Shown here piece after piece: positions 42,047 through 51,241 of a stretch of 64,000 bases of DNA (its first letter is position 1; every line of letters starts with the position of its first letter). The notes under the pieces were generated by a model, which saw only the letters and a program-made list of their open reading frames with translations, was not told the origin of the DNA and did not search any database. The stretch lies in contig NZ_AMXN01000006.1 in NCBI RefSeq assembly GCF_000332645.1, forward strand, positions 208,953 through 272,952, read 5' to 3'. The stretch comes from Bacillus inaquosorum KCTC 13429. Its GTDB lineage: Bacteria; Bacillota; Bacilli; Bacillales; Bacillaceae. A program made the position numbers and the translations under genes.

Positions 42047-43255
42047 ATGCTGCACAATCCAACTGGAAAAGAACGCTTGGCATTGGCGTTTCTGCTCGGC
42101 ATGCTTGCTATATTGGGCCCGCTTAATATAGATATGTATTTGCCGAGTTTTCCTGAAATCGCGGATGATTTATCAGCAAGTGCTTCACTTGTACAGTTAA
42201 GTTTAACAGCCTGTCTGGTCGGGCTTACCATCGGCCAGCTGATTGTCGGGCCGGTCAGTGATGCGCAGGGAAGACGGAAACCGCTATTAATCTGTATATT
42301 TTTATTTGCATTATCTTCTCTGTTTTGTGCGCTATCGCCCAACATTACAACATTAGTGGCTGCGCGTTTTTTACAGGGGTTTACCGCTTCCGCAGGGCTT
42401 GTGCTGTCTCGGGCCATCGTTCGCGATGTATTTACAGGCAGAGAGCTTTCTAAATTTTTCTCGCTGTTAATGGTCATTACAGCTGTTGCGCCAATGGTTG
42501 CGCCTATGACAGGCGGTGCCATTTTGCTTTTGCCATTTGCAACGTGGCATACGATTTTTCATGTGTTAACGATTATCGGATTTTTACTTGTTCTTCTGAT
42601 TGCATTGAGATTAAAAGAAACGCTGCCGCCAGAAAAACGGATTCCAAGCTCAATCGGCACATCTGTTAAAACGATGGGCAGCCTGCTGAAGGATCGATCC
42701 TTTATGGGGTACGCGTTAACTGTCGGATTTATTCACGGGGGAAGCTTTGCTTATGTATCTGGTACACCATTTGTATACCAGGATATCTATGGGGTGTCTC
42801 CGCAGGTGTTTAGCATTCTTTTCGGCATTAACGGCCTGGCAATTATATCGGGCAGTTTTATTATCGGGCGCTTTGGCGGAATCATTCATGAAAAGAACTT
42901 GCTTCGCATGGCGGTCATTACGGCTATGATTGCGACTGCTGTGCTTTTGACCATGACCATGATTCACGGCCCTCTTGCCACATTAGTCATATCCATTTTC
43001 ATTTACATGATTACAATTGGCATGGTTCTGACCAGTACGTTTACGCTGGCCATGGAGAAGCAGGGGCATCGTGCCGGAAGTGCAAGTGCGCTGCTAGGAA
43101 TGCTGCCGCTGCTCCTCGGTTCGATCGTGTCGCCGCTTGTGGGCATTAATGAGACAACAGCCATCCCGATGGGAGCGATCATGTTTGTGACAGCTGTCAT
43201 CGGCTCGCTGGCGTTTTTTGGATTAACGAAAGAACGAGCAGAGCAGAACCAATAA
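42047..43255 (+). CDS. ydgK: Bcr/CflA-type drug efflux MFS transporter
   Basis: 402 residues from the ATG at 42047, with GAAGGGAAGG upstream. There are 12 membrane helices with Bcr/CflA marks: LGMLAILGPLNIDMYLPSFP in helix 1, GPVSDAQGRRKPLL in loop 2-3 and RFLQGFTASAGLVLSRAIVR in helix 4. It should export drugs or peptides by proton antiport. It is transcribed alone and ends at a terminator. Confidence 0.85.
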   Translation: MLHNPTGKERLALAFLLGMLAILGPLNIDMYLPSFPEIADDLSASASLVQLSLTACLVGLTIGQLIVGPVSDAQGRRKPLLICIFLFALSSLFCALSPNITTLVAARFLQGFTASAGLVLSRAIVRDVFTGRELSKFFSLLMVITAVAPMVAPMTGGAILLLPFATWHTIFHVLTIIGFLLVLLIALRLKETLPPEKRIPSSIGTSVKTMGSLLKDRSFMGYALTVGFIHGGSFAYVSGTPFVYQDIYGVSPQVFSILFGINGLAIISGSFIIGRFGGIIHEKNLLRMAVITAMIATAVLLTMTMIHGPLATLVISIFIYMITIGMVLTSTFTLAMEKQGHRAGSASALLGMLPLLLGSIVSPLVGINETTAIPMGAIMFVTAVIGSLAFFGLTKERAEQNQ

Positions 43256-43258
43256 ATA

Positions 43259-43287
43259 AAAAACCTGACAATATGTCAGGTTTTTTT
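43259..43287. terminator. Convergent terminator between ydgK and ydhB
   Basis: AAAACCTGACA / TGTCAGGTTTT hairpin with a T run; A-rich on the other side, so it can act both ways. Confidence 0.85.
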
Positions 43288-43293
43288 GTCTTA

Positions 43294-44031
43294 TTAGAAT
43301 AACAACAGCAGGCCCGCAATCGCCGGGGTCAAAAAGATGGCCGATTTCAGGACCACCTTTGGCATAAGGTTGGTGAATTTCGCGCCTACATAGGCACCGC
43401 ACATTGTGCCGACCAGAACCTTGATCAGCAATACATAATCAACAAATCCTTCTGTGATATATCCGATGCCTCCTCCTACCGCGAGAGGGATGATTACAAG
43501 CATCGTCGTTCCGACAGAATGGCGGATGGACAGGTTCAGCATAATCATTAAACCGATCTGAATAAAAGGCGCTGACCCGATGCCGAATGTGCCGGAAAGA
43601 ACGCCGGCTACAATTCCTAAGATGACCGCTCTCGTATACGTTGAAAGAGTGCTTTGATTCACTTGTGCCTTCTCTTTTAAAAGAAACAATCTGATTAAAA
43701 TGAGAATCGCTGATAAAAATAACATCCCAGCCGTCATGTAATGAAGCAAATCAGCCGGAATGAAAGATGTCAGCTTGGCGCCGAAAAATGAGCCGACCGC
43801 AGCAAAGCATCCGACTGTTAAGCCGATTTTCATTTGAATGTTCCCTTCACGATAGTGGCTGTACGCCCCTGATAAGCTGGTGAAAGCCATCCCGGCGAGG
43901 GAAGTGCCTAAAGCCGTATGAATCGGAACATGGAAGAGAAGAGTTAAAAGGGCAATGACAAAGCCTGCTCCTCCGGCACCAATAAAGCCTAAAATAATAC
44001 CGAGAAGAAACATAACAAAAATGATGAGCAT
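43294..44031 (-). CDS. ydhB: TauE/SafE-family membrane transporter
   Basis: 245 residues from the ATG at 44031, preceded by GGAGG; the upstream extension of the frame is not conserved-looking. It has about eight membrane helices in two repeats, GFIGAGGAGFVIALLTLLF and GVLSGTFGIGSAPFIQIGLM, typical of TauE/SafE anion exporters (sulfite, sulfoacetate and similar). The substrate is unknown. It is divergent from the GntR regulator gene ydhC, a possible controller. Confidence 0.8.
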   Translation of the reverse strand: MLIIFVMFLLGIILGFIGAGGAGFVIALLTLLFHVPIHTALGTSLAGMAFTSLSGAYSHYREGNIQMKIGLTVGCFAAVGSFFGAKLTSFIPADLLHYMTAGMLFLSAILILIRLFLLKEKAQVNQSTLSTYTRAVILGIVAGVLSGTFGIGSAPFIQIGLMIMLNLSIRHSVGTTMLVIIPLAVGGGIGYITEGFVDYVLLIKVLVGTMCGAYVGAKFTNLMPKVVLKSAIFLTPAIAGLLLLF

Positions 44032-44264
44032 ATTTTTTCCTCCATTGAAAAGATCAAATAAAATAAGTGCGCTATTCTGGCGGAGGTATGGTGTCCTATT
44101 GGCGATGAAAAACAGTTGCCAGTAGTCCGTCGACCGTCGTTCAGCAAACATATCGTACCTCAAATTTTGAGATCTGACAAGGCAGTTTGTTGCTTCCCTT
44201 TACCATCTGTTATATGATTTTGATGAAGAAAAGCCCCTGAATATATTCAAAAGAGGTATTATAT

Positions 44265-44939
44265 ATGGACGATTTTAAATTAGACAAGCCGACTCCTTAC
44301 TACCTGCAATTTTATAACCAGCTGAAAAAAATGATTTTCAACGGGACTTTTAAGCCGGGGGAACGGATAAACGAAACACAGCTGGCGAAAAGCTTTGGCG
44401 TCAGCCGCTCTCCGATAAGAGAAGCCATGCGGCTGCTTGAGAAAGACGGGTTGTTAAAAGCAGATGACCGAAATGGATTTTCTATCACGTCGTTAACGGC
44501 AAAAGATGTAGATGAGATTTATAAAATCAGAATCCCGCTGGAGCAGCTGGCAGTCGAGTTAGTCATAGACGAAGCGAATGAGGAAGAGCTTGCCATACTT
44601 GAAAAACAGCTTGAAGAAACAGAAAAAGCCATTCACAACGGAACGGAAGATACGGAAATCATCAGTTTAAACCAAAGGTTTCATGAGCTGCTTGTCGATT
44701 TTAGCCATAACAGACATTTGAAAAATTTGCTTGAGCATGTAAATGATCTGATTCACTTTTGCAGAATCCTTAATTATACTGGTGACCACCGTGCAGAAAC
44801 GATCCTGAGTGAACACCGCAAGATATTTGAAGAAGTGAAAAAGAAAAACAAAGAAGCAGCCAAACAGTATGTGATGGCTCATTTCAATCATGACTGTGAG
44901 CATTTGAAGCGTGTGCTTGAAGAAGGAAAAGAGAATTGA
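44265..44939 (+). CDS. ydhC: GntR/FadR-family regulator YdhC
   Basis: 224 residues. The winged helix includes NETQLAKSFGVSRSPIREAM and RLLEKDGLLKADDRNGFSI. The helical FCD effector domain (~80-215) keeps metal-site histidines in RFHELLVDFSHNRHL, EHRKIF and HFNHDCEH. It should bind a carboxylate ligand. It may regulate the divergent transporter ydhB. A terminator follows. Confidence 0.82.
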   Translation: MDDFKLDKPTPYYLQFYNQLKKMIFNGTFKPGERINETQLAKSFGVSRSPIREAMRLLEKDGLLKADDRNGFSITSLTAKDVDEIYKIRIPLEQLAVELVIDEANEEELAILEKQLEETEKAIHNGTEDTEIISLNQRFHELLVDFSHNRHLKNLLEHVNDLIHFCRILNYTGDHRAETILSEHRKIFEEVKKKNKEAAKQYVMAHFNHDCEHLKRVLEEGKEN

Positions 44940-44954
44940 TATGCGTGATCCGGT

Positions 44955-44988
44955 ACCAAGGGGGGAGCTGACCCCTTGGTATTTTTTA
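44955..44988 (+). terminator. Terminator after ydhC
   Basis: TACCAAGGGG / CCCCTTGGTA with an 8-base loop and six T. Confidence 0.88.
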
Positions 44989-45066
44989 TGTGTTCACCAA
45001 CATATATAAGGAAACCGATTAATAAGATTTTATGATGGATTGACTAACGAATAATGGGGGTTAAAC

Positions 45067-46329
45067 ATGTTTATCCATATCGTCGGGCCTGGTGATTCTC
45101 TGTTTTCCATAGGCAGAAGATACGGTGCTTCTGTTGATCAAATCCGGGGTGTGAATGGTTTAGATGAAACGAATATAGTGCCGGGGCAGGCTCTCCTTAT
45201 CCCTCTTTATGTATATACCGTTCAGCCGGGAGACACGCTGACCGCCATTGCGGCAAAAGCGTTTGTTCCACTAGAGCGGCTGCGAGCCGCAAACCCGGGC
45301 ATCAGTCCAAATGCTTTACAGGCAGGAATGAAGATAACGATTCCATCTATCTCAAATTACATTGCGGGTACGTTAAGCTTTTATGTTCTCCGAAGTCCTG
45401 AGCTCGACCGGGCGTTAATCAATGATTATGCGCCATACTCGTCTTCGATTTCTATTTTCGAATACCATATTGCACCTAACGGCGACATTGCAAACCAGTT
45501 AGATGATGCGGCCGCTATTGAGACAACATGGCAAAGGCGAGTGACACCGCTGGCCACCATAACCAACCTTACATCGGCAGGGTTCAGTACAGAACTCGTT
45601 CACCAAGTCCTGAATAATCCGACAGCGAGAACCAACCTGGTCAACAATATTTATTACTTAGTTTCCACAAGGGGATATGGGGGTGTGACAATCGATTTTG
45701 AACAGGTGAGCGCCGCAGATCGGGATCTTTTCACTGGTTTTTTACGTCAGCTGAGAGATCGCCTTCAGGCTGGAGGCTATGTGCTGACGATAGCTGTTCC
45801 GGCAAAAACAAGCGATAATATTCCATGGCTGAGAGGCTACGATTACGGAGGGATTGGAGCGGTTGTCAATTATATGTTTATCATGGCTTATGATTGGCAT
45901 CATGCCGGGAGTGAGCCGGGCCCTGTAGCTCCGATTACTGAGATCAGGAGAACCATTGAGTTTGCGATTGCGCAGGTGCCGAGCAGAAAAATCATTATCG
46001 GAGTCCCGCTCTACGGATACGACTGGATCATCCCCTACCAGCCGGGCACAGTTGCTTCAGCCATTTCAAATCAAAACGCAATCGAAACAGCGATGAAGTA
46101 CCAAAGCCCGATACAATATTCAACCGAATATCAATCACCTTTTTTCCGGTACAGAGATCAGCAGGGGCGAACGCATGAGGTATGGTTTGAAGATGTCAGG
46201 AGCATGAGCCAGAAGATGCTGATCGTCCGCGAATACGGGTTGCAAGCCATAGGCGCTTGGCAGTTAACCTTGGGCTTCACGCCAGGCCCGTGGCTTCTGC
46301 GGAAATTTTTTACGATCAGAAAGGTATAA
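45067..46329 (+). CDS. ydhD: Spore cortex/cell-wall glycosidase with two LysM domains
   Basis: 420 residues. Two LysM repeats open the protein (IVGPGDSLFSIGRRYGASVD, then YTVQPGDTLTAIAAKAF). A GH18 domain (~100-420) carries the catalytic segment GGVTIDFEQVSAADRDLFTG with its acid Glu, and YMFIMAYDWHHAG plus GVPLYGYDW downstream. It resembles YaaH/SleL N-acetylglucosaminidases that cut cortex peptidoglycan during germination. There is no signal peptide, as expected for a protein targeted to the spore from the mother cell. It has its own terminator. Confidence 0.85.
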   Translation: MFIHIVGPGDSLFSIGRRYGASVDQIRGVNGLDETNIVPGQALLIPLYVYTVQPGDTLTAIAAKAFVPLERLRAANPGISPNALQAGMKITIPSISNYIAGTLSFYVLRSPELDRALINDYAPYSSSISIFEYHIAPNGDIANQLDDAAAIETTWQRRVTPLATITNLTSAGFSTELVHQVLNNPTARTNLVNNIYYLVSTRGYGGVTIDFEQVSAADRDLFTGFLRQLRDRLQAGGYVLTIAVPAKTSDNIPWLRGYDYGGIGAVVNYMFIMAYDWHHAGSEPGPVAPITEIRRTIEFAIAQVPSRKIIIGVPLYGYDWIIPYQPGTVASAISNQNAIETAMKYQSPIQYSTEYQSPFFRYRDQQGRTHEVWFEDVRSMSQKMLIVREYGLQAIGAWQLTLGFTPGPWLLRKFFTIRKV

Positions 46330-46358
46330 AAAAGACACCAAAGCTTGGTGTCTTTTTT
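46330..46358 (+). terminator. Terminator after ydhD
   Basis: AAAGACACCAA / TTGGTGTCTTT with a GC-centred short loop and seven T. Confidence 0.85.
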
Positions 46359-46490
46359 TGATTTAAGTCCAGAGCAGCAGAATAGTTCAATCATTTGTCC
46401 CTTGCATGGCGATACGTCCCCATTTTACGATTAGTAGTGTAGTCTGATCAAACAAAGTTTCAGAATACGATATGAGAGGGAGTTGTCAAA

Positions 46491-47678
46491 ATGAAGACAG
46501 TATTGATTTTAAATTTTCCTGCGGAAGGCCATGTGAATCCTACCTTAGGAATCACAAAAGCGTTTTCCGATAAGGGATATGATGTCCACTATATTTCCAC
46601 TGAAAAATATAAAAAACGATTAGAAGCGGCGGGAGCAACTGTCCATCTTCACCAGGATCTGCTGCGAACAACACCTATTCATATCGGTTCGCCCAATGGC
46701 ATTCTTGATTTCTTGAAAATCCATATCAAAACCTCGCTGGACATTTTACATATTGTGAAAGACTTATCTAAGAACATTCAATTTGATTTTGTGTATTATG
46801 ATAAATTCGGTGCGGGTGAATTGGTGAGGGATTTCTTAGATATTCCAGGGGTCTCTTCATCAGCGTCTTTCCTGTTTGGCGAAGAGCATCTGAAAATCCT
46901 GCCGCTGCATCCGGAATCTGGAGCGCCGCTTGAATTGGATCAAGAGTGCGAAGATCTTTTAGAAAGAATGAAAGAAACGTACGGTGTTGCCCCGAAAAAT
47001 CTGGTTCAATTCATGAACAATAAAGGGGAATTGAATGTAGTGTATACAAGCCGTTATTTTCAGCCTGAAAGCGATCGTTTTGGGGATGAATGTTTGTTTA
47101 TCGGCCCCAGCTTTCCAAAGAGAGCGGAAAAAACAGATTTCCCGATTGAACAGTTAAAAGCTGAAAAGGTCATTTATATTTCAATGGGGACTGTTCTGGA
47201 CAATACGGAGGAATTTTTCAACCTCTGTATTGATGCATTTTCTGGCTTTAACGGAAAAGTCGTTATCGCTGCCGGAGAAAAAGCGGATCTGACCAAATTA
47301 AAGCAGGCGCCGGAAAACTTTATCATCGCCCCGTATGTCCCTCAGCTGGAAGTGCTGGAGCAAGCTGATGTTTTCATTACACACGGGGGAATGAACAGCG
47401 TAAATGAAGGCATTCATTTCAATGTGCCTCTGGTTGTAATGCCGCATGACAAGGATCAGCCGATGGTGGCGCAGCGCCTTTCTGAACTCCATGCAGGCCA
47501 TGTCATCTCTAAAGATGAAGTCGATACACAAAAATTAAAACAGGGCGTAGAAGCGGTTTTACATCATGATCAATATACGGAAGGCATTAAAAAAATCAAT
47601 CAAAGCTTCCAAGAGTGTATGGACATGGATGAAGTGATGGAGCGGATTGATGAATTGATTCGCCAAAAAAACAGATAA
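46491..47678 (+). CDS. ydhE: Macrolide-type UDP-glycosyltransferase
   Basis: 395 residues of the GT1 (MGT) family. The N-terminal acceptor domain begins TVLILNFPAEGHVNPTLGIT. The C-terminal donor domain includes VIYISMGTVLDN and the UDP-sugar signature FITHGGMNSVNEGIHF followed by PLVVMPHDKDQ. It transfers sugar from UDP-glucose to flavonoids or macrolide-like acceptors in related enzymes; the natural acceptor is unknown. GAGGGAG lies before the ATG and a terminator follows. Confidence 0.85.
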   Translation: MKTVLILNFPAEGHVNPTLGITKAFSDKGYDVHYISTEKYKKRLEAAGATVHLHQDLLRTTPIHIGSPNGILDFLKIHIKTSLDILHIVKDLSKNIQFDFVYYDKFGAGELVRDFLDIPGVSSSASFLFGEEHLKILPLHPESGAPLELDQECEDLLERMKETYGVAPKNLVQFMNNKGELNVVYTSRYFQPESDRFGDECLFIGPSFPKRAEKTDFPIEQLKAEKVIYISMGTVLDNTEEFFNLCIDAFSGFNGKVVIAAGEKADLTKLKQAPENFIIAPYVPQLEVLEQADVFITHGGMNSVNEGIHFNVPLVVMPHDKDQPMVAQRLSELHAGHVISKDEVDTQKLKQGVEAVLHHDQYTEGIKKINQSFQECMDMDEVMERIDELIRQKNR

Positions 47679-47681
47679 AAA

Positions 47682-47712
47682 AAGAACTCCCGTACCAGGT
47701 ACGGGAGTTCAT
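47682..47712. terminator. Convergent terminator between ydhE and ydhF
   Basis: GAACTCCCGTACC / GGTACGGGAGTTC stem; A run on one side and T-rich sequence on the other. Confidence 0.8.
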
Positions 47713-47715
47713 CAT

Positions 47716-48426
47716 TTAAAACTTGATTTTGATCTTTTGAGCATCACTGATTTTCTTATGATTTTGGTCAAAGACGTCACTTGTTGTGATTTCGATCCAT
47801 TTGATCTCTTTTGCTTTCTTCTTATCATCAGCATCTTCGTCATGAGCATGGCCGCTTGATGCGTTCACAATAAAGCCGAGATTTCCGGACTTTTCGGCTC
47901 CGCCTTCCAATTCGCCATTTAACTCTTCAAGATAAATATCTTTGTTCCAATCAAAAGTTTCCCCTGTATTTGTTTTCATCAAGGCAATCGGCGCAACATT
48001 TACTTTCTTTGAAGATGTGTTCTTGATGTCAACAAAGACCTTAACGAAATCAAACTCTTCATCGTGTGTTAACACATGAAAGTAATCAATCATGCTGTAG
48101 TCCGGGCGCAAATGGATCAGCTTCATTTCTTTTACTGTTAACTCCACGTCGCCAATCTTATATGTTTGATTCACTTGCTTGATATCCTTTAAAACAGCTT
48201 TTCCCTTATCATCAGAAAACGTTTGGCCCACCTTCAGCAATGACCGGTCATCGGTTACTTGGGAATTAGGCTGATACTCATCTATGCTGTCTTTTTGAGA
48301 TGATGTGCTTTGCGGTGTGGCTTTTACCGCTTGCTCCCCGCCCGCACTTTGTTTTTCTGTATTGGCGTTCGATGAGCAGCCCGCGAGCACGATGATAAAA
48401 ACGAAGATCGAAAGAATTCCTCTCAT
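47716..48426 (-). CDS. ydhF: Lipoprotein YdhF with DUF4352-like domain
   Basis: 236 residues from the ATG at 48426, which has GGAGG at 7 nt. The lipoprotein signal is MRGILSIFVFIIVLAGCSS with lipobox LAGC, so it is anchored outside the membrane. The mature part has a disordered Ser/Gln-rich linker and a C-terminal immunoglobulin-like domain (VGQTFSDDKGKAVLKDIKQV, VKVFVDIKNTSSKKVN). Function is unknown. It is upstream-neighbour and convergent-free with phoB on the same strand. Confidence 0.78.
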   Translation of the reverse strand: MRGILSIFVFIIVLAGCSSNANTEKQSAGGEQAVKATPQSTSSQKDSIDEYQPNSQVTDDRSLLKVGQTFSDDKGKAVLKDIKQVNQTYKIGDVELTVKEMKLIHLRPDYSMIDYFHVLTHDEEFDFVKVFVDIKNTSSKKVNVAPIALMKTNTGETFDWNKDIYLEELNGELEGGAEKSGNLGFIVNASSGHAHDEDADDKKKAKEIKWIEITTSDVFDQNHKKISDAQKIKIKF

Positions 48427-48491
48427 GATGATTCCTCCATTAATAAGAGAGCCCGTTACTTCATACAAGCAACGGGACACCTTGTATTCTT

Positions 48492-49880
48492 TTACTTATC
48501 TTTAATCTTAATGTTGTATTGTAAAGAGTTGAAAACATTTTTGGCAATTTCAGTATTATCAATTTGGCCTGCAAAGTCCTCGCTAGACGGTCCGTACGCA
48601 TAGACCGGAACATCTTCACCAGTATGTCCGCCTGTCGTCCAGCCGGTGTGGGAGCGTTTATTGAAAATTTCCTCGATCGCATTATCGATTTCAAGCACTT
48701 CTTTCGTTTTTGCGGCTTTTTCAACAGATTGAATTTCTGATTCAGTTAAAGCTAATTTCTTTTGATCAATATACGTTTTTAATGTTTTTTCAACATTTGC
48801 GCCGTCAGCGATTTTTTCTGCCATAAAGTCAGGTGTGCGCTTTGCGGCTTTAATGGGTTCACTGAACCAGTTGTAGATGCCGTCAGCACCAATGGAATAT
48901 CCGCCGGTTGAGTGGTCAGCCGTTGCGACAACCAATGTATGCTTGTCTTTTTTGGCGAAATCAAGAGCCGCCTTATAAGCTTGTTCGAAGTCTTCCATTT
49001 CGCTCATGGCGCCGACGATATCATTGTCATGGCCCGCCCAGTCAATCTGGCTGCCTTCCACCATGAGGAAGAAACCGTCTTTATCCTTGCTTAATTTTTT
49101 AATCGCTGTGTTTGTCATGTCTTTTAATGAAGGAATATCCTTCGTGCGGTCAATCTTTTTAGGCAGGCCGCCGTCCGCGAATAGTCCGAGAACTTGGCTG
49201 TCTTTATTCTTCAGCATGTCCTTGCGGTTATCCACATAGCTGTAACCCGCTTTTTTGAATTCCTTGATCAAATTGCGGTCCTTGCGGTCAAAATTGCTTT
49301 TTCCTCCGCCTAGAAGGACATCAATTTTGTGCTTGCCGTTGACCATTTCATCAAAATAATCATCGGCAATCGAGTTCATATTTTTTCGGCTGTGATCGTG
49401 TGAACCGAAAGAAGCCGGAGTGGCATGTGTAATTTCTGAAGTGGCCACAAGTCCTGTTGATTTTCCTTTTTCTTTTGCCGCTTCAAGTACCGTTTTGGCC
49501 TCTGAACCGTCGTTATCCACCGCAATCGCATTGTTATATGTTTTGATCCCGGCAGACATAGCCGTTGCTGCAGATGCAGAATCTGTTACGTTTTGTTCTG
49601 GATCTTCAGGGTAAGTCGTTTGCTGGCCGACAAGGTATTGATCAAAAGCGGTAGGCTCTACAAACTTTGTCTTTTTATTATCTTTTAAATAACGATGAGC
49701 AGACGTATAGGACACACCCATACCATCACCAATCAGAACGATCACATTTTTAATTTCGTTTTGATTCCCCTTTTTCTTTTCCTGGGCGCTGGCTTCAGGC
49801 ACACTGCCGCTGGCTAAGCTGCTGAACGCAATAGATGATAAAACCGCAATAGGCAGTAATTTCTTCGGGAATTTTTTCAA
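48492..49880 (-). CDS. phoB: Secreted alkaline phosphatase PhoB (APase III)
   Basis: 462 residues. A signal peptide occupies residues 1-33 (hydrophobic IAVLSSIAFSSLASG, cleavage near ASA-QE). The catalytic serine is in NVTDSASAATAMSAG (~102). Metal ligands sit in VIGDGMG-type IGDGMGVSYT, VEGSQIDWAGHDND, ATADHSTGG and TGGHTGEDVPVYAYG. It releases phosphate from phosphomonoesters outside the cell. TTG at 49880 follows AGGAGG. PhoP repeats upstream indicate induction by phosphate starvation. Confidence 0.9.
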   Translation of the reverse strand: MKKFPKKLLPIAVLSSIAFSSLASGSVPEASAQEKKKGNQNEIKNVIVLIGDGMGVSYTSAHRYLKDNKKTKFVEPTAFDQYLVGQQTTYPEDPEQNVTDSASAATAMSAGIKTYNNAIAVDNDGSEAKTVLEAAKEKGKSTGLVATSEITHATPASFGSHDHSRKNMNSIADDYFDEMVNGKHKIDVLLGGGKSNFDRKDRNLIKEFKKAGYSYVDNRKDMLKNKDSQVLGLFADGGLPKKIDRTKDIPSLKDMTNTAIKKLSKDKDGFFLMVEGSQIDWAGHDNDIVGAMSEMEDFEQAYKAALDFAKKDKHTLVVATADHSTGGYSIGADGIYNWFSEPIKAAKRTPDFMAEKIADGANVEKTLKTYIDQKKLALTESEIQSVEKAAKTKEVLEIDNAIEEIFNKRSHTGWTTGGHTGEDVPVYAYGPSSEDFAGQIDNTEIAKNVFNSLQYNIKIKDK

Positions 49881-49923
49881 CTGGATAACCTCCTAGAAAT
49901 ATATGAATCTCAATGACAAACCC

Positions 49924-49966
49924 ATTATATTTTTAAAGTGTTAAGCTAGTATTAATCGATTTTAAA
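49924..49966 (-). promoter_or_regulatory. PhoP box and promoter of phoB
   Basis: Reading toward phoB on the minus strand: TTTAAA (49961-49966), TTAATA (49950-49955) and TTAACA (49939-49944), exactly 11 bp apart, then TATAAT (49924-49929). This matches the PhoP direct-repeat consensus TTHACA with one helical turn spacing. Confidence 0.8.
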
Positions 49967-49969
49967 GAT

Positions 49970-50255
49970 TGGATTTACAAGACGAATTGACTGCTGGCTA
50001 TCCTTAAAGAAGCAGTTCTATTCTGAGAACTTTTAGAAGGAAAGAGCGATAGTGCTAAAGAATAAATTGGAGGAATAGCTTCTGTGGGGAGGCGGACTGA
50101 TAACTGCTATAGTCACATAGAAACAACCCGCTTACTTCTTGAACAATCAGGATTCTTTTAAGTATTACATTTGGAAATAGGATTGTTTAAGTACGTGTCT
50201 GGTCGGTTCCGTTTGGAGTTTTAATGAACTTCTCTGAACGGTATCATTTTATTTG
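49970..50255. other. Intergenic stretch with no supported feature
   Basis: Beyond the phoB control region I see no open frame with a ribosome-binding site, no hairpin with a T tract and no repeat. The ydhG promoter presumably lies near its 3' end. Confidence 0.4.
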
Positions 50256-50268
50256 AGGAGGGAACAAC

Positions 50269-50640
50269 ATGGATGTTTTTTCTGAATATGTAGCGGGGAT
50301 TGATGACCCGTTCCACCGAGAAAGAACGGAAGAAGTGTTGACTTGGATAAAAAATAAATATCCAAAATTACATACAGAAATAAAATGGAATCAACCAATG
50401 TTTACGGATCATGGTACATTTATTATTGGCTTTAGTGTATCTAAAAAGCATTTAGCTGTCGCCCCTGAAAGTGTGACGATAAGGCATGTACAGGATGATA
50501 TTATAAAGGCCGGATATGACTATACCAAGCAGCTGATACGTATCCCTTGGAATGGCCCAGTTGATTACCCGCTACTTGAAAAAATGATTGAATTTAATAT
50601 TCGAGACAAGGCTAACTGCTCCACTTTTTGGCGGAAATAA
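50269..50640 (+). CDS. ydhG: DUF1801 (iron chaperone-like) protein YdhG
   Basis: 123 residues, YdhG/YjbR-like fold: EVLTWIKNKYPKLHTEIKWN then QPMFTDHGTFIIGFSVSKKH, and a C-terminal IRIPWNGPVDYPLLEKMIEF. The domain resembles frataxin-like iron chaperones, but the function is not proven. GAGGAGGGA lies 6 nt before the ATG. It is transcribed alone and converges on ydhH. Confidence 0.78.
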   Translation: MDVFSEYVAGIDDPFHRERTEEVLTWIKNKYPKLHTEIKWNQPMFTDHGTFIIGFSVSKKHLAVAPESVTIRHVQDDIIKAGYDYTKQLIRIPWNGPVDYPLLEKMIEFNIRDKANCSTFWRK

Positions 50641-50687
50641 AAAAATAAAATAGCTTTAGGAATGAATGATATGTCATTGCAAAGAAG

Positions 50688-50733
50688 AAAGGCATAACCT
50701 ATTAGTTATATGAAATATGTTATGCCTTTTAAT
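50688..50733. terminator. Convergent terminator between ydhG and ydhH
   Basis: AAAGGCATAAC / GTTATGCCTTT with a loop of about 20 bases; T-rich after it in the plus direction. Confidence 0.65.
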
Positions 50734-50746
50734 TATATTGCTGCTT

Positions 50747-51232
50747 TTAGTCAAACAAGGTTTTTTCATTAAGCGTAAACTGACTTGCGGAATAATGATC
50801 ACCTTGCTTCCACTTCACTTCAATCGTAATCTCATGGCCTTCAAGCTCATGTTCATCTAATCGCTCTAAAAAAGAAACGGACTTCTCTTTTGCGCTTCCA
50901 TCGCAAAAAGTCCCGCCAGAGTAATCTCGTATGGGGATTTCTGTACCAGAGCTCAGCAGAACCTCATCATCCTTTTTTACAATCAGTGATTCCATATAGG
51001 TGCTGTCTGCTTTATCTGTATCTCCGATCCAATAAAGATTGCCGCTATATTCATTCGGTGCATCTTCATGTTTGGAAAACACTGCTTCCCAATTTCGATC
51101 TTTGCTTTCTCCCTGCCATTTAGGGTACTCCAATCGCACATGATGGATCAGCTGATAGGAAAAAAAGATCAAGCAGAAAGCGAATAATAGGGAAGAGGTG
51201 AAAATGAGAGGGTATTTATAATGACTGGACAT
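50747..51232 (-). CDS. ydhH: Membrane-anchored protein YdhH
   Basis: 161 residues. One N-terminal hydrophobic helix (LIFTSSLLFAFCLIFFSYQL, ~9-28) with few positive charges after it suggests a membrane anchor with the bulk outside the cell. The soluble part has an IEVKWKQGDHYSASQFTL strand region but no motif I recognise. It starts 9 nt after the GNAT gene ydhI and probably shares its transcript. Confidence 0.65.
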   Translation of the reverse strand: MSSHYKYPLIFTSSLLFAFCLIFFSYQLIHHVRLEYPKWQGESKDRNWEAVFSKHEDAPNEYSGNLYWIGDTDKADSTYMESLIVKKDDEVLLSSGTEIPIRDYSGGTFCDGSAKEKSVSFLERLDEHELEGHEITIEVKWKQGDHYSASQFTLNEKTLFD

Positions 51233-51241
51233 AAAAAACTC

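Noticed and set aside
451..44988. Similar TACCAAGGG terminator stems at 451-483 and 44955-44988
   Set aside because: Both are ordinary terminators at gene ends; flanking sequences are unrelated, so they are not copies of a mobile repeat.
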